Shown here piece after piece: positions 34,097-42,951 of a stretch of DNA of 64,000 bases. Each line of letters starts with the position of its first letter. Position 1 is the first letter of the stretch. The notes beneath the pieces are model-generated. The model did not search any database. It saw only the letters and a list, made by a program, of their open reading frames with translations, and was not told where the DNA came from. The stretch comes from Sphingomonas sp. (GTDB lineage Bacteria; Pseudomonadota; Alphaproteobacteria; Sphingomonadales; Sphingomonadaceae), in assembly GCF_026460985.1 (NCBI RefSeq), contig NZ_JAPKNM010000050.1, forward strand, positions 1 through 64,000, given 5' to 3'. Both the position numbers and the translations under genes were made by a program.

Positions 34097-35440
34097 ATGC
34101 GCATCGTGATGATCGGATCGGGATATGTGGGGCTCGTCTCGGGCGCCTGCTTCGCCGATTTCGGACACCAGGTAACTTGCGTCGACAAGGACGAGAGCAA
34201 GATCGCGCGGCTGAACGCCGGGCAGATCCCGATCTATGAGCCGGGCCTCGACGATCTCGTCGCGCGCAACGTCGCGGCGGGCCGCCTCGCCTTCTCGACC
34301 GAGCTTGCCGGGCCGGTCGAGCAGGCGGACGTGGTGTTCATCGCGGTCGGCACGCCGTCGCGCCGCGGCGACGGCCATGCCGACCTCTCTTATGTCCATG
34401 CCGCCGCCGCGGAGATGGCGCCGTGCCTCAAGGGCTTCACCGTCGTGGTCACCAAGTCGACCGTGCCGGTCGGCACCGGCGACGACGTCGAGCGGATCAT
34501 CGGCGAGACCAACCCGGAGGCGCAGTTCGCCGTCGCATCCAACCCCGAATTCCTCCGCGAGGGCGCGGCGATCGAGGACTTCAAGCGCCCCGACCGCATC
34601 GTCATCGGCATCGAGGACGAGCGTGCGCGCCCGGTGATGGAGGAAGTCTATCGCCCGCTCTATCTCAACCAGGCGCCGATCCTGTTCACCGGCCGGCGGA
34701 CGAGTGAGCTGATCAAATATGCCGCCAACGCGTTCCTCGCGGTCAAGATCACCTTCATCAACGAGATCGCCGATCTCTGCGAGGCGGTGGGCGGCGACGT
34801 CCAGCAGGTCGCGCGCGGGATCGGGCTCGACAACCGCATCGGCTCGAAGTTCCTCCATGCCGGCCCGGGCTATGGCGGATCGTGCTTCCCCAAGGACACG
34901 CTCGCTTTGGTCAAGACCGCCGAGGATTCGGGGACGCCGGTCCGCATCGTCGAGGCGACGGTGGCGGTCAACGACAGCCGCAAGCGCGCGATGGGGCGGA
35001 AGATCATCGCGGCATGCGGCGGATCGGTGCGCGGCAAGAAGATCGCGGTGCTCGGCCTGACCTTCAAGCCCAACACCGACGACATGCGCGACGCGCCGAG
35101 CCTGGCGATCATCCAGGCGCTCGAGGACGGCGGCGCGAGCGTCAGCGCGTTCGATCCCGAGGGCATGGCGGCGGCGCGGCCGCTACTGCCCAATGTCGAA
35201 TTCGCGACTTCGCCCTATGAGGCGGCCGATGGCGCGACGGCGCTGGTGATCGTGACCGAATGGAACGCGTTCCGCGCGCTCGATCTCGAGGCGCTGCGTT
35301 CGCGCATGGACGGCGATGCGCTAGTCGACCTGCGCAACATCTACCGTCCCGACGCGGTGGAGGCCGCGGGCTTCACCTATACCGGCGTGGGACGCGGGCT
35401 GGCAGTTGCGTCCGAAACACTCGCGATTGCAGCGGAGTAA
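34097..35440 (+). CDS. ugd: UDP-glucose 6-dehydrogenase
   Basis: 447 residues. It oxidises UDP-glucose to UDP-glucuronate with NAD+. The Rossmann motif is IGSGYVGLVSG (6-16), KSTVPVGTGD follows, and the catalytic Cys is in GPGYGGSCFPKDTLAL. The C-terminal domain has GLTFKPNTDDMRDAPSL. AAAGGAG precedes the ATG. It is co-transcribed with galU and followed by a strong intrinsic terminator. Confidence 0.96.
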   Translation: MRIVMIGSGYVGLVSGACFADFGHQVTCVDKDESKIARLNAGQIPIYEPGLDDLVARNVAAGRLAFSTELAGPVEQADVVFIAVGTPSRRGDGHADLSYVHAAAAEMAPCLKGFTVVVTKSTVPVGTGDDVERIIGETNPEAQFAVASNPEFLREGAAIEDFKRPDRIVIGIEDERARPVMEEVYRPLYLNQAPILFTGRRTSELIKYAANAFLAVKITFINEIADLCEAVGGDVQQVARGIGLDNRIGSKFLHAGPGYGGSCFPKDTLALVKTAEDSGTPVRIVEATVAVNDSRKRAMGRKIIAACGGSVRGKKIAVLGLTFKPNTDDMRDAPSLAIIQALEDGGASVSAFDPEGMAAARPLLPNVEFATSPYEAADGATALVIVTEWNAFRALDLEALRSRMDGDALVDLRNIYRPDAVEAAGFTYTGVGRGLAVASETLAIAAE

Positions 35441-35485
35441 CCTGGTTATCAATCGATAGCCTTTCGAACTCAACTCGACGCAAAC

Positions 35486-35520
35486 AGGGCGCCCGGACTT
35501 GGTTCGGGCGCCCTTTCTCT
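35486..35520 (+). terminator. Intrinsic terminator after galU-ugd
   Basis: AGGGCGCCCG (35486-35495) and CGGGCGCCCT (35505-35514) pair perfectly around a 9-base loop and are followed by TTCTCTTCT. It ends the galU-ugd unit before the GH16-like lipoprotein gene. Confidence 0.85.
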
Positions 35521-35576
35521 TCTAAATACTCCTCAGGCGGCACAGTAGTTGGCCGTCGACACCGGGGGGTGTTTTC

Positions 35577-36947
35577 ATGCGTATCCACTATCTGCGCCCG
35601 TTCGCGGGCGCCCTGTCGCTTTGCGCGCTCGCCGCATGTTCGGGCGATGACTCCAGCTCTTCACAGCAACAGTCCGGCACGATTGCCGTTTCTGCAACAG
35701 CAACGCCCGAGGCGACCACCGCAGTGGCGGCGCTCGCGCAGACCGAGACCACGGCGAGCACCAACAGCTTCGCGAGCTTCGACTTCGCCAACGGCACCAA
35801 GCTGCCTCCCAAGGCGACGCTCTCGATCGGCGCGGCGGTGTTCAAGCCTGACGCTTCGGTCGCCTATGTGCCGGTAACGTTGAACCAGGCGACGCCGAAC
35901 ACGGTCATCGCCCGCGTGATCACCGTCAACGGATCGGGCACCAACCGGGCGATCTCGGGCTATGACTATAAGGCGACCGAGGACGTCGTGATCTTCCGTC
36001 CCGGCGATCCGCTGACCAAGACGGTGTCGGTGCCGATCCTCGACGTCGTCGACGGGCAGCAATTCTCGCTCAAGCTGCGCGAGGCACCGTGGGGCGCGAA
36101 TCAGGGTACCGCCTCGAATACCGTCACGGCCGACGCCGGCGCCACCGCGACGGCCCCGGCCACCTGGGGCTTCCGCAACCCGCGGACCTTCCGCTCCTAT
36201 GGCACGCTCCAGTACCAGATGACCAAGGAGACGATGCGCTGGTCCGATGTCGGCTGGTCGGGCGCCTGGGCGACCCAGCTGTCGCACGGCCGCGCCCAGC
36301 CCGCGAACGGCGAGACCGGCCTCTATCTGGACGAAAGTCTCTACCCGTGGGTCGAGGCGCCGCTGCGCTACACCGACGAGGGGCTGGTGTTCCACACCCA
36401 GAATCTCTGGTCGCCGATCACCTATAATGGCACGGCCTACAGTTACGGGGCGGTCGTGCTGAGCGGGCACAACACCCCCGCCACCCAGATCGGCTATGGC
36501 CAGTACGAGTGGGTCGCCAAGATGCCCAACCGGCGCGGCGCCTGGCCGGCCTTCTGGCTGATCTCCACGTCCGGCTGGCCGCCCGAGATCGACGTGTATG
36601 AGGGCTTCGGATACCAGAGCTATTGGGACTTCGACCGGCACATCTCGGCGACGATCCATGGCGGCAACGGCGGCGGCTGGCGGACGTTCCAGCGCGGCTC
36701 CAACATCCAGGCCGAGCAGGCTTACGGGCTGTCGGGCTTCTCGCAGGGCTATCACAGCTATGCCGTGGACATCGGCCCCGAATACATCACCTGGTTCGTC
36801 GACGGGCTCGAAACCTACCAGAGCGTCAACCCGTTCCGGGGGCACCGCTGGTATCCGATCATGGACGTCGCGGTGAAGACCACCGGCAGCTACACTGACG
36901 GTTCGGGCGACATGATCGTCAAAAGCTTCCGCGCTTGGCAGAACTGA
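35577..36947 (+). CDS. GH16-like lipoprotein with N-terminal Calx-beta-type domain
   Basis: 456 residues. Lipobox LAAC with Cys21 and a Ser/Gln/Thr-rich tether. Residues about 75-170 form a beta-domain (AVFKPDASVAYVPVTL, DYKATEDVVIFRPGD) like Calx-beta modules. From 190 on there is a beta-jelly-roll with YGQYEWVAKMPNRRGAWPAF and the GH16 catalytic signature E-I-D-V-Y-E (PPEIDVYEGF), both Glu present. The family cleaves beta-1,3/1,4-glucans and related polymers. Being on the cell surface beside the polysaccharide genes, it probably trims or degrades that polymer. Its 3' end overlaps the last 29 bases of the convergent glycosyltransferase gene. Confidence 0.88.
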   Translation: MRIHYLRPFAGALSLCALAACSGDDSSSSQQQSGTIAVSATATPEATTAVAALAQTETTASTNSFASFDFANGTKLPPKATLSIGAAVFKPDASVAYVPVTLNQATPNTVIARVITVNGSGTNRAISGYDYKATEDVVIFRPGDPLTKTVSVPILDVVDGQQFSLKLREAPWGANQGTASNTVTADAGATATAPATWGFRNPRTFRSYGTLQYQMTKETMRWSDVGWSGAWATQLSHGRAQPANGETGLYLDESLYPWVEAPLRYTDEGLVFHTQNLWSPITYNGTAYSYGAVVLSGHNTPATQIGYGQYEWVAKMPNRRGAWPAFWLISTSGWPPEIDVYEGFGYQSYWDFDRHISATIHGGNGGGWRTFQRGSNIQAEQAYGLSGFSQGYHSYAVDIGPEYITWFVDGLETYQSVNPFRGHRWYPIMDVAVKTTGSYTDGSGDMIVKSFRAWQN

Positions 36948-37878
36948 CCGGAGCGGGGGCGGCGTAGATCGCGTCGCTCCCGCCCGCCAGCGCGTAGAGG
37001 CGGGCGACCGCCTTGACCCATTGCCCGGCGATGTCGAGCCGGCGGTCGCGCCGCCACGCCAGCGCGGGCAATGCGGCGGTGCGCAGGCCGAGCAAGGCCA
37101 GCGAGCGCAGGCCGAGGCCGATGCGGCCGAACAGCCCGCGCTGCTTGCGGGCGACCCGTGTGTCGGTGACGCCGATCCGCCACATCCGCCGGAGCACCCA
37201 GGCCTTGCGCGCGCGCTCGGCGCCGACCCATTCGGATACCCGCGCACCCGGCGCCCAGGCGAAGGTGAAGCCGAGCGCCTTGAGGCGGGTGAGGAAATCC
37301 AAGTCCTCGCCACCGCTGCGATTGAAGGCGGGATCGAACCACGGCGATCCCAGCGCCTCCAGCGCCGCACGGATCACCAGCAGGTTGTTGCTGGCGTAGA
37401 GCATCTCGGCCGGGCCCTCGGGGCGCCGTTCGGGGCGGAAGACGAGGGTCTGCTCGGCCCAGTCGGGCGCGCCTTCGGGGAAGACCGGGATCACCGGTCC
37501 GCCGACCACCGCCGCGCCGGTGCGCTGCTGGACGGTGAGCAACGCCGCGAGCCATTGCGGCTCGGGCCATTCGTCGTCGTCGATCATCACCAGCCGCTGC
37601 ACCGTGGGGATGGCCAGCGCCTGCGCGACGATCGCGTTGCGGACATGGCATAGGCCCGGCGTCGGCACGCAGATGATCTCGACGGGGATCGGGAAGCCCT
37701 CCGCCACCGCCTTCGCCGCGGCGGCCGCGCCCTCGCCGGCGGTGTCGTTGTCGGCGACGAGCAGCGCCGTGCCCTCGAGCCGGTCCAGCCGCGCGATCGC
37801 CTCGATCAAATGCCGCAGCTGCTCCGGGCGCCGGAAGGTCGGCACCGCGATGAGCGTCGAGGCGCCCGTGCCGATCAT
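36919..37878 (-). CDS. Family 2 glycosyltransferase
   Basis: 319 residues. GT-A fold with LIAVPTFRRPEQLRHLIEAI at the N-terminus, LLVADNDTAGEG (first Asp), VMIDDDEWPEPQWL (D-x-D metal site), and SGGEDLDFLTRLK for acceptor/catalysis. It adds a sugar from a nucleotide donor to a lipid-linked intermediate at the cytoplasmic membrane. It starts directly after the stop of the acyltransferase gene (TAGATG) and is the last gene of the polysaccharide operon. It is a close structural relative of the product of 42025-42951. Confidence 0.88.
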   Translation of the reverse strand: MIGTGASTLIAVPTFRRPEQLRHLIEAIARLDRLEGTALLVADNDTAGEGAAAAAKAVAEGFPIPVEIICVPTPGLCHVRNAIVAQALAIPTVQRLVMIDDDEWPEPQWLAALLTVQQRTGAAVVGGPVIPVFPEGAPDWAEQTLVFRPERRPEGPAEMLYASNNLLVIRAALEALGSPWFDPAFNRSGGEDLDFLTRLKALGFTFAWAPGARVSEWVGAERARKAWVLRRMWRIGVTDTRVARKQRGLFGRIGLGLRSLALLGLRTAALPALAWRRDRRLDIAGQWVKAVARLYALAGGSDAIYAAPAPVSSAKRGSF

Positions 37879-38967
37879 CTATTCGGCGGCCTGCTGGAAG
37901 GGCAGCGGCGGCCGCGGGACGACGCGGCGCTCGAGCTTCTTAATCGCGCGGTGCCCCGGCACTTCGATCAGCAGATAGCTCGCCCAGCAGACCAGCCAGG
38001 TCGCCACCAGCGTGCCGGCGACGAAAACCCAGTCGAACCCGACAAGGCCATAGCGGTGGGAGATCCCCATCGCGCGCGCGAACACGTCGCGCACCAGCGG
38101 GTGCCAGAGATAGATCGAATAGCTGATCAGCCCGAGATGGAACGAGACCGGGTTGGCGAGCAGAGCGCGCGCCGTGCGGCCGTCATAATAGCAGGCGATC
38201 ACCAGCAGCGGGAAGCACAAGGCCACCACCACGTCGCCGCCCGGGACCAGCAACGCCACGACGAGCAGCGCGCAGCTTGCGAGGAAGCCGTGCTCGCCGC
38301 CCAGCACGCGCTCGCACTTCGGATGCCGCGCGACGCGGAACGCCACGACCCCCAACGCGAAGCCGGCGAGGCAGCGCAGCACCGGCAGGAGCGTGTTGCC
38401 GTCGTTGACGTCGAGCGGCCCGCGCGAGCCGTGTCCGTACGTCGCCACGACGATCAGCAGCAGCACCGCGCTGGCGACCTCAAGCCAGACCAGCCGCGAG
38501 AAAGCGAGGATCGCGACCAGCGGGAAGAGCAGATAGGCGACCAGTTCGGTGCTCACCGACCAGCTGTTGCCGGCGAGCGCCTGCGTTCCCCAGCCCCAGC
38601 TCTCGATCATGAAGAAATTGGTGAAGAGGTTCGCGGGCGTCAGCGCCACCGGCTGGTCGCCCGACACGTTGACGAGGATGCGCGCGAGGAACACCATCGC
38701 GACGACGAAGTGGAGCGGCCAGACGCGCGCCATCCGGTTGAGCAGGAAATCGCCATAGCTCGCCGCGCTCGGCCGCTTCACCACGCGCTCGTAATATCCG
38801 ACCGAGATGACGAAGCCGCTCAATACGAAGAACAAATCGACTGCGAGATAGGCGCGCGAGAACAGCCCCAGCGCGTAATCCTGGAAGGCAGGCGAATGCG
38901 GAATGTGGTAGAGCAGGACCGCCACTGCGGCGATGCCGCGCAGGCCGGTCAAGGACGCGATTCTCAT
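37879..38967 (-). CDS. Acyltransferase 3 family membrane protein
   Basis: 362 residues, about ten transmembrane helices. The N-terminal hallmark is ASLTGLRGIAAVAVLLYH with the conserved Arg and His, then FFVLSGFVISVGYYERVV. This family O-acylates (acetyl, succinyl) polysaccharides, so it probably decorates the exported polymer. The ATG at 38967 overlaps the stop of the GH10 gene (ATGA), which rules out the longer frame. Confidence 0.9.
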   Translation of the reverse strand: MRIASLTGLRGIAAVAVLLYHIPHSPAFQDYALGLFSRAYLAVDLFFVLSGFVISVGYYERVVKRPSAASYGDFLLNRMARVWPLHFVVAMVFLARILVNVSGDQPVALTPANLFTNFFMIESWGWGTQALAGNSWSVSTELVAYLLFPLVAILAFSRLVWLEVASAVLLLIVVATYGHGSRGPLDVNDGNTLLPVLRCLAGFALGVVAFRVARHPKCERVLGGEHGFLASCALLVVALLVPGGDVVVALCFPLLVIACYYDGRTARALLANPVSFHLGLISYSIYLWHPLVRDVFARAMGISHRYGLVGFDWVFVAGTLVATWLVCWASYLLIEVPGHRAIKKLERRVVPRPPLPFQQAAE

Positions 38968-40124
38968 GCCGGCACTCCCTGCCCTTTTACTTCCGCCTTG
39001 CGCATCGGCGCCGCGTCGAACGCCGCCGCCATCTCCGCCCATAACCGCTTGCGGTTGAGATCGGCGTCGAGCGGCAGCCCGCGCGACTTCTGCCCGTCGG
39101 GCCAGCGATATTCGGGATAGGTCGACAGCCACGAATAGCGGTCCGACAGCCCCCAGCTGAGCACCGACTCCATCACGGGGTTGTCGAGCGCCACGTCGAG
39201 GAAGGCGCGGCCGACCGCGGCCACCTGCGCGTCGCGCTGCGTGACGTCGGCAGGGCCGCCCCGATCGGCGATGTCGAACTCGGTGATCGCGATTCCCAGC
39301 CCCATGCCGCGAACCTCATCGAGGAACGACGCGAAGGTCCGCTCGTCAAAGGGCTCGCGGAAAGGCTTGAGATGGCCCTGGACGCCGAGCGCGTCGATCG
39401 GCACCCCGCGCGAAAGCGCGCCTTCGAGCAGCCGCAGGATCGCGTCGCGGCGTGCGGCGCAGCGGCGCGAGGCGTGCTCGAGCCCGAAATCGGTCAGGAA
39501 CAATTTGGCCTTCGGATCGGCCTCGCGGGCGAGGTTGAAGGCCAGGTCGACATAGCGGTCGCCGAACGCCTGCTCCCAGATGTTCTTGACGCGCATCCCG
39601 TCGGGGCGGCCCTGGTTGGGCTCGACGGGCTCGTTGACCACGTCCCATTCGCTGATGCGGCCGGCATAGCGCCCCATGGCGGTGCGGATATAACCGCCGA
39701 GCAGGTCCTCGCGGCCGCGCGGGTCGGCCTGCGGCACGGTCGCTTCGAGCCAGGGCGGATTCGCCGCATACCAGACCAAAGTATGCCCGCGCATGGCGAG
39801 CCCGTGCTCCTGCGCGAAGTCGACCAGCTTGTCGGCGCCGCTGAAATCATATTTGCCGGGCTTGGCCTGGGTGACGTGGCGCTTGAGCTCGTATTCGGGG
39901 ACGATCACCCCCGCCTCGCGCAGCACCGCCGCGGTGAACGGCGCGTCCTTGGCGAGCTGACTCGACTTGATCGCGCAGCCGAAATGCCGGCCGCTGCGCC
40001 GCGCCCGGGCGTCGAGGCCGGGCCCGCTGGTATCCGGGATCGGCGGCACGAAGGGCACCGCGCTGGAGGCGAGCGGAACGCTGCACGCCGCCGCGGCGCC
40101 GGCGATGAAGGTGCGGCGCTTCAT
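38964..40124 (-). CDS. GH10 endo-xylanase-like glycoside hydrolase
   Basis: 386 residues. Tat-like leader MKRRTFIAGAAAACSVPLAS; the ATG at 40124 overlaps the upstream glycosyltransferase stop by 4 bases. The TIM-barrel has GHTLVWYAANPPWL, the acid/base Glu in WDVVNEPVEP and the nucleophile Glu in IAITEFDIADRGG, so it should be active. GH10 enzymes cleave beta-1,4-xylan. Located in the middle of a translationally coupled polysaccharide operon, it more likely processes the polymer made here than plant xylan. Confidence 0.92.
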   Translation of the reverse strand: MKRRTFIAGAAAACSVPLASSAVPFVPPIPDTSGPGLDARARRSGRHFGCAIKSSQLAKDAPFTAAVLREAGVIVPEYELKRHVTQAKPGKYDFSGADKLVDFAQEHGLAMRGHTLVWYAANPPWLEATVPQADPRGREDLLGGYIRTAMGRYAGRISEWDVVNEPVEPNQGRPDGMRVKNIWEQAFGDRYVDLAFNLAREADPKAKLFLTDFGLEHASRRCAARRDAILRLLEGALSRGVPIDALGVQGHLKPFREPFDERTFASFLDEVRGMGLGIAITEFDIADRGGPADVTQRDAQVAAVGRAFLDVALDNPVMESVLSWGLSDRYSWLSTYPEYRWPDGQKSRGLPLDADLNRKRLWAEMAAAFDAAPMRKAEVKGQGVPA

Positions 40125-41080
40125 ATCCGCACGCCCCGCAACCGGCTGGTCAGTGCGATCCATCGATCGGCCGCCTTGCGATAGTGATTATCGGGAATAA
40201 TGATTTGCAATAGCACGATAGCGGCGATGCGCGGGCGGAACGCGCCGTGGCGCAAGGCGTCGAAATAATAGCGCAGCGCGGTGCGCCGGCTGGTCGGCCA
40301 GACGCTCTTGGCGGCGTGCCAGCCCATATAGGCCGAATAGGCGCGCGCCGAGATGTGCGGGCGCAGGTCCTTGAGCCAGGCGAGGTTGCCGATGTTCGCC
40401 CGCACCTGCGACAACCGGTTCTCGGTCCGCCGATCGGCCCAGAGCACGGTCGCGCGCGCCGCCATCAGGAACCTGGCGCCCGCGAGCGACAGCCGCACCG
40501 CGAAATCGGTATCGTCGCCGAAGCCGACATCCTCGCGGTAGCGCACCGCATTGGCGAGCGTGCGGCGGAGCGCGAGGCTGCTCGTCTGGATGAAGCCGCG
40601 CTCGCACATCAGGTAGCGGTCGACGCTCTCGCCGCTCTGGATCTCGCGATAGGGCTTGAGGAAGTGCCGACCCGACCCGCGATCGACGACCACGCGGCAA
40701 TAAGCGACGACGTCGTCGCCCTGCGCGAGCAGGGGCAGCAGGTCGGCGAGGTGATCGGGGAAGAAGCGGTCGTCGGAATCGAGGAAGGCGACGTAGCGGC
40801 CGCGCGCATAGTCGATCCCGCGGTTGCGCGCCGCGGCGGCGCCCGCATTGGGCTGGACGATGACATGAAGCCGCTCGTCGCCGACAGCGGCGACCGCGCT
40901 GGCGGTGCCGTCGGTCGAGCCGTCGTCGATCACGATCACCTCGAGATCGCGGACGCTCTGGTCGAGCGCGGAGCGCACCGCCTCGACCACCGCGTCGCGC
41001 CGGTTGAAGGTGGGGATGACCACCGTGAACAGCGGGGCCTCCCCAGTCGCCATGGGCTCAGGCTGAGCGCGCGCGTCCAT
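40121..41080 (-). CDS. Family 2 glycosyltransferase
   Basis: 319 residues. Motifs FTVVIPTFNRRDAVVEAVRS, VIVIDDGSTDGTAS, NAGAAAARNRGIDYARGRY and AFLDSDDRFFPDHL (D-x-D) make a standard GT2 domain of about 220 residues, followed by a helical, basic C-terminal region. An ATG nine codons in is an alternative start. It is nearly twin to the gene just upstream (41081-42028) and abuts it (TGAATG). The sugar and linkage are not predictable. Confidence 0.9.
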   Translation of the reverse strand: MDARAQPEPMATGEAPLFTVVIPTFNRRDAVVEAVRSALDQSVRDLEVIVIDDGSTDGTASAVAAVGDERLHVIVQPNAGAAAARNRGIDYARGRYVAFLDSDDRFFPDHLADLLPLLAQGDDVVAYCRVVVDRGSGRHFLKPYREIQSGESVDRYLMCERGFIQTSSLALRRTLANAVRYREDVGFGDDTDFAVRLSLAGARFLMAARATVLWADRRTENRLSQVRANIGNLAWLKDLRPHISARAYSAYMGWHAAKSVWPTSRRTALRYYFDALRHGAFRPRIAAIVLLQIIIPDNHYRKAADRWIALTSRLRGVRI

Positions 41081-42028
41081 TCACTTGCCCGCCTTGCCAG
41101 CCAGCGCCTCGGTCTTGCCGAAGCGATGGACGAACTGGTTGACGAGCGAGCGGTAGAGCGACTTGGGAAGGTAGGAGCGAAGCAATTGCCGCGCGAGGAT
41201 GCGCGCCGGCACGCGCCCGTAGAACAGGCCGCGCACCAGCTCGGGCACGGTCGCGATCGGCCGGATCGGCGCCATGTGATAAGCGAGCACCGTCGCGCGA
41301 TAGCCGTGCCGCGCCCGGTCGGTCAGCAGGTGGCCGCACCGCTCGAGCCAGTCGAGCGAAGTCTCGTAGCCGCGGACATAGGAGGTGCGTCCCGCCTCGC
41401 TCGCATCGAGCCAGATCGTCAGCGGCTGCTCGATCATCCGGAAACGCGCCCCGGCGACCTGCAGCCGGACGCTGAAATCCAGGTCCTGCCCCTTCTTGAG
41501 CGCCGGATCGAAGCGCACGCGCCTGGCGAGCGCGGTCGGCACGACCAGCGTCGAGGTCTGCATGAACTGGTTGGCGCAGAAGAGGTATTCGCCGACATCC
41601 TCGTCCTCGCGGATGCCGCGATCGGGGCGCACCCAGTAGCGATCGACGCCGCGATCGACCTTCATCTGCGAATAGAGGACCGTGTCGTTCTCGTCGGGCA
41701 GGGCCGCCGCCATGATCGAGAGCTTGCCCGGCAGGAACTGATCATCGGAATCCAGAAAGGCGATGTAGCGCCCACGCGCCTCCTCGATCCCGCGGTTGCG
41801 CGCCGCGCCACCGCCGGCATTGTCCTGGCGCACGTAGCGGATGCGCGGATCGCCGATCGCGGCGACCACGGGCTCGGGATCGTCCTTCGATCCGTCGTCG
41901 ACGACGATGATCTCGAAGTCGGTGAAATCCTGCGCCAGCACCGAGCGGATCGTCGTCGTGACGATCTCCGCCCGGTTGTAGAGCGGGATCACCACCGAGA
42001 AGGTGGGCTGGCCGGTGTCGTTCCTCAT
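41081..42028 (-). CDS. Family 2 glycosyltransferase
   Basis: 315 residues from the ATG at 42028, fixed by its ATGA overlap with the upstream gene. GT2 motifs FSVVIPLYNRAEIVTTTIRS, IIVVDDGSKDDPEP, NAGGGAARNRGIEEARGRY and AFLDSDDQFLPGKL. The C-terminal third is helical and Arg-rich. It is a paralogue of 40121-41080, a likely tandem duplication with divergence toward a different acceptor. Confidence 0.9.
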   Translation of the reverse strand: MRNDTGQPTFSVVIPLYNRAEIVTTTIRSVLAQDFTDFEIIVVDDGSKDDPEPVVAAIGDPRIRYVRQDNAGGGAARNRGIEEARGRYIAFLDSDDQFLPGKLSIMAAALPDENDTVLYSQMKVDRGVDRYWVRPDRGIREDEDVGEYLFCANQFMQTSTLVVPTALARRVRFDPALKKGQDLDFSVRLQVAGARFRMIEQPLTIWLDASEAGRTSYVRGYETSLDWLERCGHLLTDRARHGYRATVLAYHMAPIRPIATVPELVRGLFYGRVPARILARQLLRSYLPKSLYRSLVNQFVHRFGKTEALAGKAGK

Positions 42029-42951
42029 GCGCCGTGCACCTTGCGATATTCCTCGTAGCGATGGCCGGTAAGCGCGGCGACCTTGCCCGCCGCGCGATAG
42101 AGCTTGCCGAGCCGGACGACCCTCTTGCCGGGATCGAACGTGAGCGCGCCGAGCGAGCCGAGCACGAAGCCGCCGACGATTCGGTGCGCCTCGGCGGTGG
42201 CGACCTTGAACGGGGTGCTGTGGGTCATCGCGGTGATCGTGTCGGTCATCCCGACCCGGTAGCCGCGCATCAGCAGCCATTTCGCCGTGATCCGGCTCGC
42301 CGGGATCAGCTCGGTGACGCGCGCATCCTCGGCCCAGGCGAAGCGACGCCCGCCGCGCTGCATCCGGGTGAAGAGCTCCTTGTCCGAGCCGCCGGTGAGC
42401 GCCATCGCCTCGTGGAAAGGCTTGTCACCGAGCACGCGGAGCGCCTCGGCGGCGATCAGCACATTGGCGGTGCTGTCGACCAGGTCGACTACGCCCGATG
42501 CGCCGCGCTGCTTGGGCCGGAGGATCGGATGCTCCAGCATCCACGAGGGCACATCCCCCTCCATCTCGCGCAGCACCGCGCCGCCGACCACGTCGGCGCG
42601 CGTCGCCGCCTGGCAGGCCAGCATCGCGTGCAGCCAGTGCGGATCGGCCGCCTCGTCATCGTCGAGCATCGCGACGAAGCGGATGTCGGGTAGCCGCAGC
42701 GCCGCCTCGACCAGCGCGTTGCGGACCTGCGGGATCCCCGGCTCGGCGACCGTCAGCAGCTTGAGCGGCCAGCGATAGCCCTCGGCCTGCAGCGCCTCCG
42801 CGGCGGCAATCCCCTCGCGCTTCACCGCGTCGTTGTCGGCGACGATCACCGTCACCGCGCGCTCGGTCACCAGATCGGCGAGCGAGCGCAAAGTCCGGGT
42901 GATGCCCTGGGGACGCTGTCGGGTGGCGATGCAGATGGCGATCTCGGTCAT
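42025..42951 (-). CDS. Family 2 glycosyltransferase
   Basis: 308 residues. IAICIATRQRPQGITRTLRS at the N-terminus, VIVADNDAVKREG, GIPQVRNALVEAAL and VAMLDDDEAADPHWL (D-x-D), then LTGGSDKELFTRMQRGG. The layout follows the product of 36919-37878 closely. The ATG at 42951 overlaps the polymerase-like gene's stop by 4 bases; the longer open frame to 43842 is an out-of-phase shadow of that gene. Confidence 0.9.
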   Translation of the reverse strand: MTEIAICIATRQRPQGITRTLRSLADLVTERAVTVIVADNDAVKREGIAAAEALQAEGYRWPLKLLTVAEPGIPQVRNALVEAALRLPDIRFVAMLDDDEAADPHWLHAMLACQAATRADVVGGAVLREMEGDVPSWMLEHPILRPKQRGASGVVDLVDSTANVLIAAEALRVLGDKPFHEAMALTGGSDKELFTRMQRGGRRFAWAEDARVTELIPASRITAKWLLMRGYRVGMTDTITAMTHSTPFKVATAEAHRIVGGFVLGSLGALTFDPGKRVVRLGKLYRAAGKVAALTGHRYEEYRKVHGA

